A stretch of DNA of 64,000 nucleotides from Streptomyces marianii (GCF_005795905.1 NZ_VAWE01000001.1:7939501-8003500); one strand, 5' to 3'; shown: positions 35,518 through 45,142, counted from the stretch's first letter. Translations and numbers: made by a program. Notes: generated by a model from the letters alone, not told the origin.

Positions 35518-35720
35518 GAGCCCGGCGCCGCCTCCCGGCCCCGAACCGCCTCCCGGCCCCGGGGGCTCCCTTCCCTCGCCGACGGGCACCGGCAGCGTCC
35601 GCATCCGGGGCGCCCCGCGGCGCGGTACCGCCTCCCGTCTCCGGGGGACCTCCACGGTCCGGGACCGCGAACGTGACGCCGCCCTCTGGTCCGCGCGATC
35701 ATCGCGTGTTACGAAGAGGC

Positions 35721-37286
35721 ATGCCTGCAGCCTCCTCCGAATCGTTCAGCCGGTCCGGGTACGACGCCGTCATCGTGGGCGGCGGCCACAACGGACTGGT
35801 CGCCGCCGCCTACCTGGCCCGTGCGGGGCGTACCGTCCTGGTCCTCGAGCGCCTCGGGAACACCGGGGGAGCGGCCGTCTCCACCCGACCGTTCGCCGGT
35901 GTCGACGCGCGGCTGTCCCGCTACTCGTACCTGGTGTCCCTGCTGCCCGGCAGCATCGTCCGCGACCTCGGGCTGGCGTTCTCGGTCCGCAAGCGCACCG
36001 TCTCCTCGTACACCCCGGTCCTGCGCGACGGCCGGGCCACCGGACTGCTCGTCGGCGGCGACCGTACGCGCGAGTCGTTCGCGGCCCTCACCGGCTCCGA
36101 CCGCGAGTACACCGCCTGGGAGGCGTTCTACGACCGGACGAGGCAGGTCGCCGAGAGGGTCTTCCCCACGCTGACGCAGCCGCTGCCGACCCGCCGGGAG
36201 CTGCGGGAGCGGGTCGGGGACGAGACGGCCTGGCGGACGCTGTTCGAGGAGCCCATCGGTGCCGCGATCGAGGAGAACTTCACCGACGACCTGGTGCGCG
36301 GCGTCGTCCTGACCGATGCCCTCATCGGTACGTTCGCGGACGCCCACGACCCGTCGCTGGTCCAGAACCGCTGCTTCCTCTACCACGTCATCGGCAACGG
36401 CACCGGCGACTGGGACGTGCCCGTCGGCGGGATGGGCGCGCTGACCGACGCGCTCGCCGGGGCCGCCCGGGCCGCCGGCGCCGAGATCGTCACCGGCCAT
36501 GAGGCGATCCGGATCGAGACCGACGGGACGGCCGCCGAGGTCGTCTTCCGCACGGACGACCGCGAAGGCACGGTCGCCGCCCGCAAGGTGCTGGTCAACG
36601 CCTCCCCGCAGGCCCTGTCCGCCCTTCTCGGCGAGCCCGCCCCGCCCCCGGCGGAGGGCGCCCAGCTCAAGGTCAACATGCTGCTGCGCCGGTTGCCCCG
36701 GCTGCGGGACCGCTCGGTCGATCCGCGGGAGGCATTCTCCGGAACCTTCCACATCTCCGAGGGATACGGCCAGCTGGCGGCGGCGTACGCCCAGGCCGAG
36801 GCCGGACGCCTGCCCGAGGCGCCGCCGTCGGAGATCTACTGCCACTCGCTGACCGACCCGTCCATTCTCGGCCCCGAACTGGCCGCCCAGGGCTACCAGA
36901 CCCTGACCCTGTTCGGGCTCCACACGCCGGCCCGGCTGTTCACCGAGGCGCCGGACGCGACCCGTGACGCGCTGCTCAAGGCGACCCTCGCCGAGCTCGA
37001 CGCCCATCTGGACGAGCCGATCACCGACTGTCTGGCGCTCGACGAGGCGGGGCGTCCCTGCATCGAGGCGAAGACCCCGCTGGATCTGGAGCAGGATCTG
37101 AGGCTCCCCGGCGGGCACATCTTCCACCGCGATCTCGCCTTCCCCTGGGCGGACGGCTCGACCGGCCGCTGGGGAGTGGAGACCGGTCATGCCAATGTGC
37201 TGCTCTGCGGCGCGGGGGCCGTGCGCGGCGGGGGTGTGAGCGGCATCCCGGGCCACAACGCGGCGATGGCGGCACTGGGTCGCTGA
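35721..37286 (+). CDS. phytoene-desaturase/PYROXD2-like FAD oxidoreductase
   Basis: 521 aa. An N-terminal dinucleotide motif (YDAVIVGGGHNGLVAAAYLA, then RAGRTVLVLERLGNTGGAA) is followed by a middle catalytic region (GDWDVPVGGMGALTDALAGA) and the C-terminal FAD-closing motif VLLCGAGAVRGGGVSGIPGH. This is the CrtI/retinol-saturase-like family, PYROXD2 branch. No carotenoid genes are nearby, so a different lipid or isoprenoid substrate is likely. AAGAGG lies just upstream of the ATG. The gene ends 4 bp before a 23-bp perfect hairpin. Confidence 0.87.
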   Translation: MPAASSESFSRSGYDAVIVGGGHNGLVAAAYLARAGRTVLVLERLGNTGGAAVSTRPFAGVDARLSRYSYLVSLLPGSIVRDLGLAFSVRKRTVSSYTPVLRDGRATGLLVGGDRTRESFAALTGSDREYTAWEAFYDRTRQVAERVFPTLTQPLPTRRELRERVGDETAWRTLFEEPIGAAIEENFTDDLVRGVVLTDALIGTFADAHDPSLVQNRCFLYHVIGNGTGDWDVPVGGMGALTDALAGAARAAGAEIVTGHEAIRIETDGTAAEVVFRTDDREGTVAARKVLVNASPQALSALLGEPAPPPAEGAQLKVNMLLRRLPRLRDRSVDPREAFSGTFHISEGYGQLAAAYAQAEAGRLPEAPPSEIYCHSLTDPSILGPELAAQGYQTLTLFGLHTPARLFTEAPDATRDALLKATLAELDAHLDEPITDCLALDEAGRPCIEAKTPLDLEQDLRLPGGHIFHRDLAFPWADGSTGRWGVETGHANVLLCGAGAVRGGGVSGIPGHNAAMAALGR

Positions 37287-37290
37287 CGTT

Positions 37291-37341
37291 CCGTCGCCGG
37301 AGGCGGGCGGCCGGGATCCGGCCGCCCGCCTCCGGCGACGG
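37291..37341. terminator. 23-bp perfect-stem hairpin (bidirectional)
   Basis: Arms 37291-37313 (CCGTCGCCGGAGGCG...) and 37319-37341 are fully complementary around the loop GGATC. It fills the gap between the oxidoreductase (+) and the truncated regulator (-). This is the strongest terminator candidate in the window. Confidence 0.85.
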
Positions 37342-37346
37342 AGTGA

Positions 37347-37880
37347 TCAGAGCCCGGCGGCGGCCGCGGTGTGGAAGGTACGCCGGTAGGCGGCGGGGGA
37401 GGCGCCGACGAGTTCGCGCATGTGCTGCCGCAGCGAGTTGGCGCTGCCGAAGCCGGCGCGGTCGGCCACCAGGTCGATCGACAGGTCGCTGGTCTCCAGC
37501 AGTTGCTTGGCCACCTCGACCCGCTGGGCGGTGAGCCACTGGCCGGGGGTGACTCCCGCCTCGTCGCGGAACCGCCGGGTGAACGTCCGCACGCTCATCC
37601 GCGCGTGCGCGGCCAGCTCGCCCAGCGTCAGCGGGCGGTCCAGCCGCTCCAGCGCCCAGGCCCGGGTGGGGGTGGTGGTGGCCGTCGTGGGCTCGGGCAC
37701 GGGCCGCTCGATGTACTGGGCCTGGCCGCCGTCGCGCCACGGAGGGACGATGCAGCGGCGGGCCACCTGATTGGCGAGCGCACTGCCGTGGTCGCGCCGC
37801 ACCAGGTGCAGGCACACGTCGACGCCGGCGGCCGCGCCGGCCGAGCTGAGCAGGTCGCCGTCGCCGGGCCCCCGTTGACG
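37347..37880 (-). pseudogene. GlxA-type AraC regulator lacking its PfpI domain
   Basis: From about 37880 the minus strand reads GDGDLLSSAGAAAGVDVCLH and LVRRDHGSALANQVARR, then IVPPWRDGGQAQYI and a full AraC double HTH (LGELAAHARMSVRTFTRRF, LSIDLVADRAGFGSANSLRQ). GlxA-family regulators have about 320 residues, with a DJ-1/PfpI domain first. Here nearly all of that domain is gone; only a bare start GTG at 37817 would yield a 156-residue DNA-binding part. It may still bind DNA but has lost its sensing half. The 200 bp to 38082 show no gene. Confidence 0.7.
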
Positions 37881-38082
37881 CGGAAACCCCGTGCCGTGTC
37901 CGTGGCCGTCGGCCGGGCCGTTCCTCCTGTGTTCCTTCTGCGTGAAGGGTGGCTCACCGCGGGAGGCACGCGCGGGCCGCGGCCGGGGCGCGGGCTCCGG
38001 TCGCGCCCCGGCCCCGAGGCCGACCGCCGTGACCCCGGGGAGGGGTGGCCCGCTCGCCGTGCTCGAGCCCGTCCACGGGCCC

Positions 38083-39927
38083 TCAGTCGGCGGACGGGCT
38101 CCAGCCGGCCGCCTCGATCCGCACCGCGTCGCCCGACCGGGACTCGTCGAAGAGGGTCCTGTCGCCGTCGTCGATCCGCAGGCCGTCCACGTACGCGCCG
38201 CGTCCCACGTACGACGGGTCCGTCGTGTACCGCCAGCGCAGCCGGAGCGGCCGTCCGTGCCAGGCGGACAGTTCCGCCTCGACGCCGTGCCAGACCCGGC
38301 CCGACCAGCCGGTGACCCAGCCCTCGTGGCGGGGCACCGTGTGCTCCCCCCGGCGCCGGGTCTCGAACGGCAGCGCCTGCCAGGTCGTCCCGCCGTCGGC
38401 GGACGCCTCCAGGAACACCTTGTCGGAGCCCGGTTCGGTGTCCCACCACAGGGAGCACCGCAGCCGGGCTCGCCTGGTGGAGGGGGTGACCTCGGGCAGT
38501 GCCAGCGTCGCGGTGCTGGCCGAGGCCATCCCGGAGAACCAGGCGGTTCGCCCGTGTGCGGGACGCACCGGGACGGCGCGGGCGAGGTGGTTCGCGGCGG
38601 CGACGCGCGGCGCGCTGCCGGAGCGCCATGTGCGCACCGGATGGACGGAGTTGCCGAGGACGACCAGGAAGGAGTCCGTCGACGGGTCGAGTACGAGACT
38701 GGTCCCGGTGAAACCCGTGTGCCCGGCGGTGCGTGGCGTGGCCATCGCGCCCATGTACCAGTGCTGGTACAGCTCGAAACCGAGCCCGTGCCCGTCGCCG
38801 GGGAACGCGGTGTTGAAGTCGGTGAACAGCAGTTCCACCGACTCCGGGGCGAGGACGCGGGCCCGCCCGTACGCGCCCCCGTTGAGCAGGGTGCGGGCGA
38901 GGACCGCCAGGTCCCAGGCGCGGGAGAACACCCCGGCGTGCCCGGCGACCCCGCCGAACGCGTGGGCGTTCTCGTCGTGCACCTCGCCCCACACCAGCCC
39001 GCGGTCCAGGCCGGACCACGGCAGCCGGGCGTCCTCGGTCGCCGCGATCCCGGGACGCCAGGAGGCGGGCGGGTTGAACCGGGTGCGTTCCATGCCGAGC
39101 GGCTCCGTGATGTCCTCCCGCAGCAGGGCGTCCAGGCCCCGGCCGGTGATCTCCTCCAGGATCAGCTGAAGCGTGATCAGATTCAGGTCGGAGTAGAGGT
39201 ACGCGGTGCCCGGCGTACTGGCGGGTGCCTCGTTCCACAGCAGCCGGAGCCGGCCCGCGTGCGTCGGCTCCCTGAAGAGGGGGATCCACGCCCGGAACCC
39301 CGACGTGTGGGTGAGCAGTTGCCGTACGGTGACGTCCTGCTTGCCCGCCGCCCCGAACTCCGGCAGGTACGACGCGACCTTCGCCTCCGGCTCCAGCGCG
39401 CCCCGTTCGATCTGCTGCACGGCGAGGATCGAGGTGAACAGCTTGGACACCGACGCCAGATCGAACACGGTGTCCGCGGCCATGGGGATCTGCCGCTCCG
39501 GCGGGAACTCCACGCCGGTGTCCGTCTTCTCGTCGTAGGCCGAGTAGCGCACGGCCCTGCCGATCGGGTGGTGCAGCGCCACCGTGCCGCCGCGGCCGGC
39601 GAGGAGGACGGCCCCGGCGTACCAGGGGCGCCGGGGCGAGGGGGACAGGAATGCCTCCGCGTCCGCGACCAGCCGGTCCAGATGCCCGCTGACGAGCCCG
39701 GCCCGTTCGGGCGTACCGCGCCGCAGTGTCGTACGCCGGCCGCCCGCGGCCCCGCTCCCGCCCGGCATCCCCGCGGCGGCACCCGGGACCGGTCCGATCA
39801 CCTGGGTCACCTCCCGTGCGCCGTTCTGGGGGAGGCTCCTCCCGGTACCGGCGGCCCGCCGCCGGACCTGCGGCCCGCCGCCGGACCTGCGGCGGCTGCT
39901 CCCGCTGCCTGCCGAGGCCTCCGTCAT
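38083..39927 (-). CDS. serine hydrolase (class C beta-lactamase/CubicO fold) with C-terminal beta domain
   Basis: 614 aa from ATG 39927 (AGGAAGG upstream). After a disordered Arg/Gly/Pro start, the penicillin-recognising fold has the S-x-x-K motif in FDLASVSKLFTSILA, a Tyr motif in TAYLYSDLNLITLQ and HTGFTGTSLVLDP near the third motif. Residues about 420-614 form an added beta-sandwich (VFLEASADGGTTWQALPFE, YVDGLRIDDGDRTLF) like those in secreted peptidases. No signal peptide is visible, although a start further inside is possible. Probable esterase or D-aminopeptidase; substrate unknown. Confidence 0.87.
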   Translation of the reverse strand: MTEASAGSGSSRRRSGGGPQVRRRAAGTGRSLPQNGAREVTQVIGPVPGAAAGMPGGSGAAGGRRTTLRRGTPERAGLVSGHLDRLVADAEAFLSPSPRRPWYAGAVLLAGRGGTVALHHPIGRAVRYSAYDEKTDTGVEFPPERQIPMAADTVFDLASVSKLFTSILAVQQIERGALEPEAKVASYLPEFGAAGKQDVTVRQLLTHTSGFRAWIPLFREPTHAGRLRLLWNEAPASTPGTAYLYSDLNLITLQLILEEITGRGLDALLREDITEPLGMERTRFNPPASWRPGIAATEDARLPWSGLDRGLVWGEVHDENAHAFGGVAGHAGVFSRAWDLAVLARTLLNGGAYGRARVLAPESVELLFTDFNTAFPGDGHGLGFELYQHWYMGAMATPRTAGHTGFTGTSLVLDPSTDSFLVVLGNSVHPVRTWRSGSAPRVAAANHLARAVPVRPAHGRTAWFSGMASASTATLALPEVTPSTRRARLRCSLWWDTEPGSDKVFLEASADGGTTWQALPFETRRRGEHTVPRHEGWVTGWSGRVWHGVEAELSAWHGRPLRLRWRYTTDPSYVGRGAYVDGLRIDDGDRTLFDESRSGDAVRIEAAGWSPSAD

Positions 39928-39963
39928 ACCGCACCCTTCCTGAAGGAATCCTTCGGGTGGCCG

Positions 39964-39977
39964 TGCAACACGTGGAA
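39964..39977. promoter_or_regulatory. near-match to a KstR-type operator
   Basis: TGCAACACGTGGAA fits TnnAACnnGTTnnA except one base (GTG for GTT). It lies in the 150-bp divergent gap upstream of the nitronate-monooxygenase/acyl-CoA-synthetase pair. A second dyad, TCTGA-N7-TCAGA, lies nearer the gene at about 40018-40034. Either could be a TetR-type site; the evidence is weak. Confidence 0.25.
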
Positions 39978-40077
39978 CCTTCTTACCGGGGCGAGGGGGC
40001 GTCAAGGCCGCCCAAGAATCTGACGCTGCATCAGAAAATGTCTTCCCTCGGCCGTCCCGCTGCGGCATCCTGCGCCC

Positions 40078-41187
40078 ATGGAGACGGAGCTGAGCAAGAG
40101 ACTGGGAATCGAGCACGCCATCTTCGGCTTCACCCCCTTCCCCGCGGTCGCCGCCGCCATCAGTCGGGCCGGGGGCCTCGGTGTCCTGGGCGCGGTCCGC
40201 TACACCGCGCCCGGCGACCTCGCCCGGGACCTCGACTGGATGCAGGAGCACACCGGCGGCAGACCGTACGGACTCGACGTCGTGATGCCGGCCGGGAAGG
40301 TCGAGGGCGTCACCGAGGCCGACGTCGAGGCGATGATCCCCGAGGGGCACCGCCGCTTCGTCGAGGAACTCCTCACCAAGCACGGTGTACCCCCGCTGCC
40401 TGCCGGTGAGGCGTCCGGCTGGCGGATCACCGGCTGGATGGAACACGTCGCCCGCAGCCAGCTCGACGTCGCCTTCGACTATCCCATCAAGCTCCTCGCC
40501 AACGCCCTCGGCTCCCCACCGGCCGACGTCGTCGGCCGGGCCCACGACCGCGGAGTGCTCGTCGCGGCCCTCGCCGGCAGCGCCGTACACGCCCGCCGTC
40601 ACGCCGAGGCGGGCATCGACATCGTCGTCGCCCAGGGCTACGAGGCGGGCGGTCACACCGGCGAGATCGCCTCGATGGTCCTCACCCCCGAAGTCGTCGA
40701 CGCCGTCGGCCCGCTGCCGGTGCTCGCCGCCGGAGGCATCGGCAGCGGCGAGCAGATCGCCGCCGGACTGGCCCTGGGCGCCCAGGGCGTCTGGCTCGGC
40801 TCGGTCTGGCTCACCACCACCGAGGCCGACCTCCACTCCCGCGCGCTCACCGCGAAACTGCTCGCCGCGGGATCCGGTGACACCGTCCGCTCCCGCGCCC
40901 TCACCGGCAAACCCGCCCGCCAGCTGCGCACCGAGTGGACCGACGCCTGGGACGACCCGGACGGGCCCGGCACCCTGCCCATGCCCCTCCAGGGCCTCCT
41001 CGTCGCCGAAGCCGTCTCCCGCATCCAGAAGCACGGGACCGAACCGCTCCTCGGCACCCCCGTCGGGCAGATCGTCGGCCGGATGAACTCGGAGCGGAGC
41101 GTCCGGCAGGTGTTCGACGAGCTCACCCGCGGATTCGAACGCGCCGTGGATCGCGTCCAGCGCATCGCCGGAAGGAGCGCATCATGA
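40078..41187 (+). CDS. nitronate monooxygenase-family FMN protein
   Basis: 369 aa. The fold is a TIM-barrel flavoprotein: FGFTPFPAVAAAISRAGGLG at the start, GIDIVVAQGYEAGGHTGEIA near residue 185 and PVLAAGGIGSGEQIAAGLAL near residue 220, all FMN-contacting. True nitronate monooxygenases share this fold, as does IpdC (Rv3553) of steroid C/D-ring degradation. Coupling (ATGA overlap) to an acyl-CoA synthetase favours a role on CoA-linked acids rather than nitroalkane detoxification. That is inference. Confidence 0.85.
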   Translation: METELSKRLGIEHAIFGFTPFPAVAAAISRAGGLGVLGAVRYTAPGDLARDLDWMQEHTGGRPYGLDVVMPAGKVEGVTEADVEAMIPEGHRRFVEELLTKHGVPPLPAGEASGWRITGWMEHVARSQLDVAFDYPIKLLANALGSPPADVVGRAHDRGVLVAALAGSAVHARRHAEAGIDIVVAQGYEAGGHTGEIASMVLTPEVVDAVGPLPVLAAGGIGSGEQIAAGLALGAQGVWLGSVWLTTTEADLHSRALTAKLLAAGSGDTVRSRALTGKPARQLRTEWTDAWDDPDGPGTLPMPLQGLLVAEAVSRIQKHGTEPLLGTPVGQIVGRMNSERSVRQVFDELTRGFERAVDRVQRIAGRSAS

Positions 41188-42761
41188 GCGAGCAGCCGTC
41201 GGGAGCACCGCTGACGGAGACCCCGGGAGGCTTCTGGGCCCAGGCCGGCGCCGATCCGGAACGGACCGTGCTGATCGCCCCCGGCGGCGGGGAGTGGACC
41301 GCGGGACGGCTGCACGAGGAGGTCAACCGCCTCGTGCACGGGCTGCGCGCGGCGGGGATGGAACGGGGCGACGCCTTCGCCGTCGTACTGCCCAACGGCG
41401 TCGAGTTCTTCACCGCCTATCTCGCCGCCTCCCAGGCGGGCTTCTACCTCGTCCCCGTCAACCACCATCTCGTCGGCCCGGAGATCGCCTGGATCGTCGC
41501 CGACTCCGGCGCCAAGGTCCTCATCGCGCACGCACGCTTCGGCGCCGCGGCGTCCGCCGCCGCGGACGAGGCGGGGCTGCCCGCGGAGCGGCGTTACGCC
41601 GTCGGCGACGTGAGCGGCTTCCGCCCGTACGCCGAGCTTGTGGACGGACAGCCGGCGACCCCGCCCGGGGACCGCACCCTCGGCTGGGTCATGAACTACA
41701 CCTCCGGCACCACCGGCAGGCCCCGGGGCATCCGCCGCCCGCTGCCCGGCAGGCCGCCGGAGGAGACGCACCTCGGCGGGTTCCTCGGCATCTTCGGCAT
41801 CAGGCCCTTCGACGGCAACGTCCACCTCGTGTGCTCGCCGCTCTACCACACGGCCGTGCTCCAGTTCGCGGGAGCGTCGCTGCACATCGGCCACCGGCTG
41901 GTGCTGATGGACAAGTGGACGCCCGAGGAGATGCTGCGGCTCATCGAGACCCATGCCTGCACCCACACCCATATGGTCCCGACCCAGTTCCACCGGCTGC
42001 TCGCGCTGCCCGAGGAGGTCCGTGCCCGGTACGACGTCAGCTCCATGCGGCACGCCATCCACGGCGCCGCGCCCTGCCCCGACCATGTGAAGCGGGCGAT
42101 GATCGACTGGTGGGGACAGTGCGTCGAGGAGTACTACGCGGCGAGCGAGGGCGGGGGCGCCTTCGCCACCGCCGAGGAGTGGCTGAAGAAGCCCGGCACG
42201 GTCGGCCGGGCCTGGCCCATCAGCGAACTCGCCGTCTTCGACGACGACGGAAACCGGCTGCCACCCGGTGAACTCGGCACCGTCTACATGAAGATGTCCA
42301 CCGGAGGCTTCAGCTACCACAAGGACGAGGCCAAGACCCGGGGGAACCGCATCGGAGACTTCTTCACGGTCGGCGACCTCGGTCTGCTCGACGAGGACGG
42401 CTACCTCTTCCTGCGCGACCGCAAGATCGACATGATCATCTCGGGTGGTGTGAACATCTACCCCGCCGAGATCGAGTCCGTGCTTCTCGGCCACCCGGCC
42501 GTCGCCGACGCCGCCGCCTTCGGCATCCCGCATTCCGACTGGGGCGAGGAGGTCAAGGCCGTCGTCGAGCCGGCCGAGGGCCACACCCCGGGCCCCGGCC
42601 TCGCCGCCGCGCTCCTCGCCCACTGCGAGGAGCGCCTCGCGGGCTACAAACGGCCCAGGAGCGTGGACTTCATCGCCGCCATGCCCCGCGACCCCAACGG
42701 CAAGCTCTACAAGCGCCGGCTGCGCGAACCGTACTGGGAGGGGCACGAACGTCCGGTGTGA
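41184..42761 (+). CDS. fatty/aromatic acyl-CoA synthetase (FadD-type)
   Basis: 525 aa, ATG overlapping the previous stop, with GGAAGGAG upstream. AMP-forming signatures: MNYTSGTTGRPRGIRRPL (P-loop), YYAASEGGG (A5), GDLGLLDEDGYLFLRDRKID (A7/A8) and the catalytic lysine in DPNGKLYKRRLR. It activates a carboxylic acid to its CoA ester. It most resembles actinobacterial FadD4/FadD17-type enzymes, often tied to steroid or branched acid catabolism. The pair with the flavoprotein upstream suggests stepwise processing of one substrate. Confidence 0.9.
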   Translation: MSEQPSGAPLTETPGGFWAQAGADPERTVLIAPGGGEWTAGRLHEEVNRLVHGLRAAGMERGDAFAVVLPNGVEFFTAYLAASQAGFYLVPVNHHLVGPEIAWIVADSGAKVLIAHARFGAAASAAADEAGLPAERRYAVGDVSGFRPYAELVDGQPATPPGDRTLGWVMNYTSGTTGRPRGIRRPLPGRPPEETHLGGFLGIFGIRPFDGNVHLVCSPLYHTAVLQFAGASLHIGHRLVLMDKWTPEEMLRLIETHACTHTHMVPTQFHRLLALPEEVRARYDVSSMRHAIHGAAPCPDHVKRAMIDWWGQCVEEYYAASEGGGAFATAEEWLKKPGTVGRAWPISELAVFDDDGNRLPPGELGTVYMKMSTGGFSYHKDEAKTRGNRIGDFFTVGDLGLLDEDGYLFLRDRKIDMIISGGVNIYPAEIESVLLGHPAVADAAAFGIPHSDWGEEVKAVVEPAEGHTPGPGLAAALLAHCEERLAGYKRPRSVDFIAAMPRDPNGKLYKRRLREPYWEGHERPV

Positions 42762-42971
42762 CGGCCTGCGGGATCCCGTTGCCCGGCCGTTCCGGAACGC
42801 GCCTCCGGCCGCCGGGCGGGAGCCCGTCCCGTACGGGAATGCCGTCCGCGGCGCGCCCGACCGTGTGCGGACGGGGGCCGTCCGGAGCCGCCCCGTACCC
42901 CCCGGATCCCCGTGGTCCCGTTGGCCCACCAGACCGCGCGAGCCGCCCGGCCTCCTGGCAGCGTGGCGCGC

Positions 42972-44072
42972 ATGAAGACCGGCACGAACGCGCTGAGCGC
43001 GCGGTGGACCAGCTGGGTGCCGGTGGCCGCCGCGTTGGCGCTCGTCGTCGGCTGGGGCAGACACCTGCCGGGCTTCGCCGTGACCGTCGTGGGACTGTGC
43101 CTCGTCGGTGCCGTGCTGGCCGCGGTGCACCACGCCGAGGTCGTCGCGCACCGGGTCGGCGAGCCGTTCGGCTCGATCGTCCTCGCCGTCGCGGTGACCG
43201 TCATCGAGGTCGGACTCATCGTCACCCTGATGGCGGGAGGCGGGGGCAAGGCCTCCACCTACGCCAGGGACACCGTCTTCGCGGCCGTGATGATCACTTG
43301 CAACGGGATCGTCGGACTGTCCCTGCTCGTCACCGCCCTGCGCAAGCGGATCGCCGTCTTCCACGCCGAGGGCTCGGGCGGGGCGCTGGCCACCGTGTGC
43401 ACCCTCGCGACCATGACGCTGGTGCTGCCGAGTTTCACCACCGGCCGCCCGGGCGGCGAGTTCACCACGGCCCAGTTGGTCTTCGCCGCGATCGCCTCGC
43501 TCTGCCTCTACGCGATCTTCATCGCCGTGCAGACCGTCCGGCACCGCGACTACTTCCTGCCCGTCGAACGCGAAGGGCGAAGGAGCGACCCCGACGAGCA
43601 CGCCCCGCCGCCGGGGGTGCGCCAGACCTGGTGGAGCGTCGCGCTGCTGTTCGTGGCGCTCGTGGCCGTCGTGGGGGACGCCAAACTCGTCTCCCCGACG
43701 ATCGAGGGCGGCGTGGAGTCGGCCGGACTGCCCAACTCCGTCGTCGGCCTCGTCATCGCCCTGATGGTGCTGATGCCCGAGACCCTCGCCGCTGTCCGCG
43801 CCGCGCGCCGGGACCGCATGCAGACCAGCCTGAACCTCGCCTACGGCTCCGCCATCGCCAGCATCGGGCTGACCGTCCCGGCGATCGCCCTCGCCTCGGT
43901 CTGGCTGCCCGGTGCGCTGATCCTCGGAATCAACCCCACCCACCTGGTGCTGCTCACCCTCACCGCCGTGGTCAGCGCCCTGACCGTGGTCCCCGGCCGG
44001 GCCACCCTGCTCCAGGGCTTCGTCCACCTCGTACTGTTCGCCGCCTTCGTCCTGCTGTCGTTCAGTCCCTGA
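42972..44072 (+). CDS. Ca2+/H+ antiporter (ChaA/CAX family)
   Basis: 366 aa, about 11 membrane helices. The two alpha repeats typical of cation/Ca2+ exchangers are visible: VAVTVIEVGLIVTLM with a conserved Glu near residue 80, and ALMVLMPETLAAVRAARRD near residue 270. It should sit in the cytoplasmic membrane and export Ca2+ or Na+ against protons. The 210-bp gap before it holds no gene. Transcribed alone. Confidence 0.9.
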   Translation: MKTGTNALSARWTSWVPVAAALALVVGWGRHLPGFAVTVVGLCLVGAVLAAVHHAEVVAHRVGEPFGSIVLAVAVTVIEVGLIVTLMAGGGGKASTYARDTVFAAVMITCNGIVGLSLLVTALRKRIAVFHAEGSGGALATVCTLATMTLVLPSFTTGRPGGEFTTAQLVFAAIASLCLYAIFIAVQTVRHRDYFLPVEREGRRSDPDEHAPPPGVRQTWWSVALLFVALVAVVGDAKLVSPTIEGGVESAGLPNSVVGLVIALMVLMPETLAAVRAARRDRMQTSLNLAYGSAIASIGLTVPAIALASVWLPGALILGINPTHLVLLTLTAVVSALTVVPGRATLLQGFVHLVLFAAFVLLSFSP

Positions 44073-44192
44073 CGACGGGCGGGCGGCCGCTGTCGACGGC
44101 CGGACCGGAGCGGCCGCGTCGCCGGGTCTCTCCCGGTCGGTACGTCCGTCGGGAACCACGCCGCCCCCTCCGCCGTTTGCCGACCGTCGGCC

Positions 44193-44573
44193 GTGACGAG
44201 GGAGAGGGGGCCGGTGGTGGCGATGTGGGCGGCGTCGTTCCCGGCGTTCGCGTGCCTACTGGTCCTGTTCGCCCTGGTGGAGAGTGGATGGAGATGGCTC
44301 ACGGGGCTGGGCGTGATCCCGTGGCTGCGCAGGCGCACGGGGCGGTCGTTGTCGAGCGCGGCCTTCGACGAGTTCACGGCGGTCGTGAACGGAAACAAGA
44401 CGGTGGAGCTGGAGCAGCGGCGGGTGGAGCTGCTGCGGCGGGACGACGAGAGCGACGGCGCGCCGCCCCGCTCCCGCATCGACCTGACCGAGGGCACCGC
44501 GTACATCGTGCTGCCACGGAAGGCGGACGGCTCGCGCGCTGACAGGCGCGATGCCCGTGAGGGCAGGCGGTGA
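44193..44573 (+). CDS. small membrane-anchored protein, DUF6191-like
   Basis: 126 aa if started at GTG 44193; ATG 44223 is an alternative. One N-terminal membrane helix (FPAFACLLVLFALVESGW) is followed by a cytosolic tail with SSAAFDEFTAVVNGNKTVEL and IDLTEGTAYIVLPRK. It resembles streptomycete DUF6191 proteins of unknown function. Its stop overlaps the next gene as GTGA, so the two are coupled. Confidence 0.75.
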   Translation: MTRERGPVVAMWAASFPAFACLLVLFALVESGWRWLTGLGVIPWLRRRTGRSLSSAAFDEFTAVVNGNKTVELEQRRVELLRRDDESDGAPPRSRIDLTEGTAYIVLPRKADGSRADRRDAREGRR

Positions 44574-45079
44574 AACGCGAACCGGAGGGAACGGGCGCGG
44601 AACCGTCCGCGCTGTGGGGGCGCATCGCCTGCTGGTGGTCGGTCGCGTTCGCCGGGCTGCACTTCTACTGGGCCGTCGGCGGGGGTGTGGGGTTGGGCGT
44701 CTCCGCCGGTCCGCTGGCCACCGAGCGCCCGCTGTGGTTCGTCGTAGCCGCTCTGTGGGGTGTGGGTGTGCTCTGTCTCCTCGGCGCCCTGCTGGCATGG
44801 CTGCTCGCCCGTTCCGGGCTCCGGGGCGTTCCCGCCCTGCTGGCAAGGTGGCTGGGGTGGGGCGTCAGTGCCCTGCTGCTGGCCCGCGGCATCGGTGTCG
44901 AGGTGCTGCTGCTGACCGGCACCACACATCTGGACGCCTCCGTGAGCGCGGGGCAGCGGGCCTGGACGCTCGCCCTCTGGAACCCCTGGTTCGTCGCCGG
45001 AGGGCTGGCCTTCGGCCTCGCCGCCCTTCGGTCCCGCAGGCATGCCGAAGCCGAGCCGACCCCCGCGTCCGGACGCTGA
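44570..45079 (+). CDS. DUF3995 membrane protein
   Basis: 169 aa from the overlapping GTG. Four hydrophobic helices are present, the first with FAGLHFYWAVGGGVGLGVSA. The LHxYWAxGG motif and a C-terminal NPWFVAGGLAFGLAAL are characteristic of DUF3995. Function unknown. Probably one operon with the DUF6191-like gene. A hairpin lies 63 bp downstream. Confidence 0.8.
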   Translation: MKREPEGTGAEPSALWGRIACWWSVAFAGLHFYWAVGGGVGLGVSAGPLATERPLWFVVAALWGVGVLCLLGALLAWLLARSGLRGVPALLARWLGWGVSALLLARGIGVEVLLLTGTTHLDASVSAGQRAWTLALWNPWFVAGGLAFGLAALRSRRHAEAEPTPASGR

Positions 45080-45142
45080 GCGAAGCCGGACCGGACCCGG
45101 GCCGCCGTCGGCACCGGCGAGGTCGATTCGGCCGACGCCGGC

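Noticed and set aside
37628..39934. 768-residue minus-strand open frame across the serine hydrolase
   Set aside because: Arg/Gly/Pro-rich shadow of the hydrolase gene in another frame.
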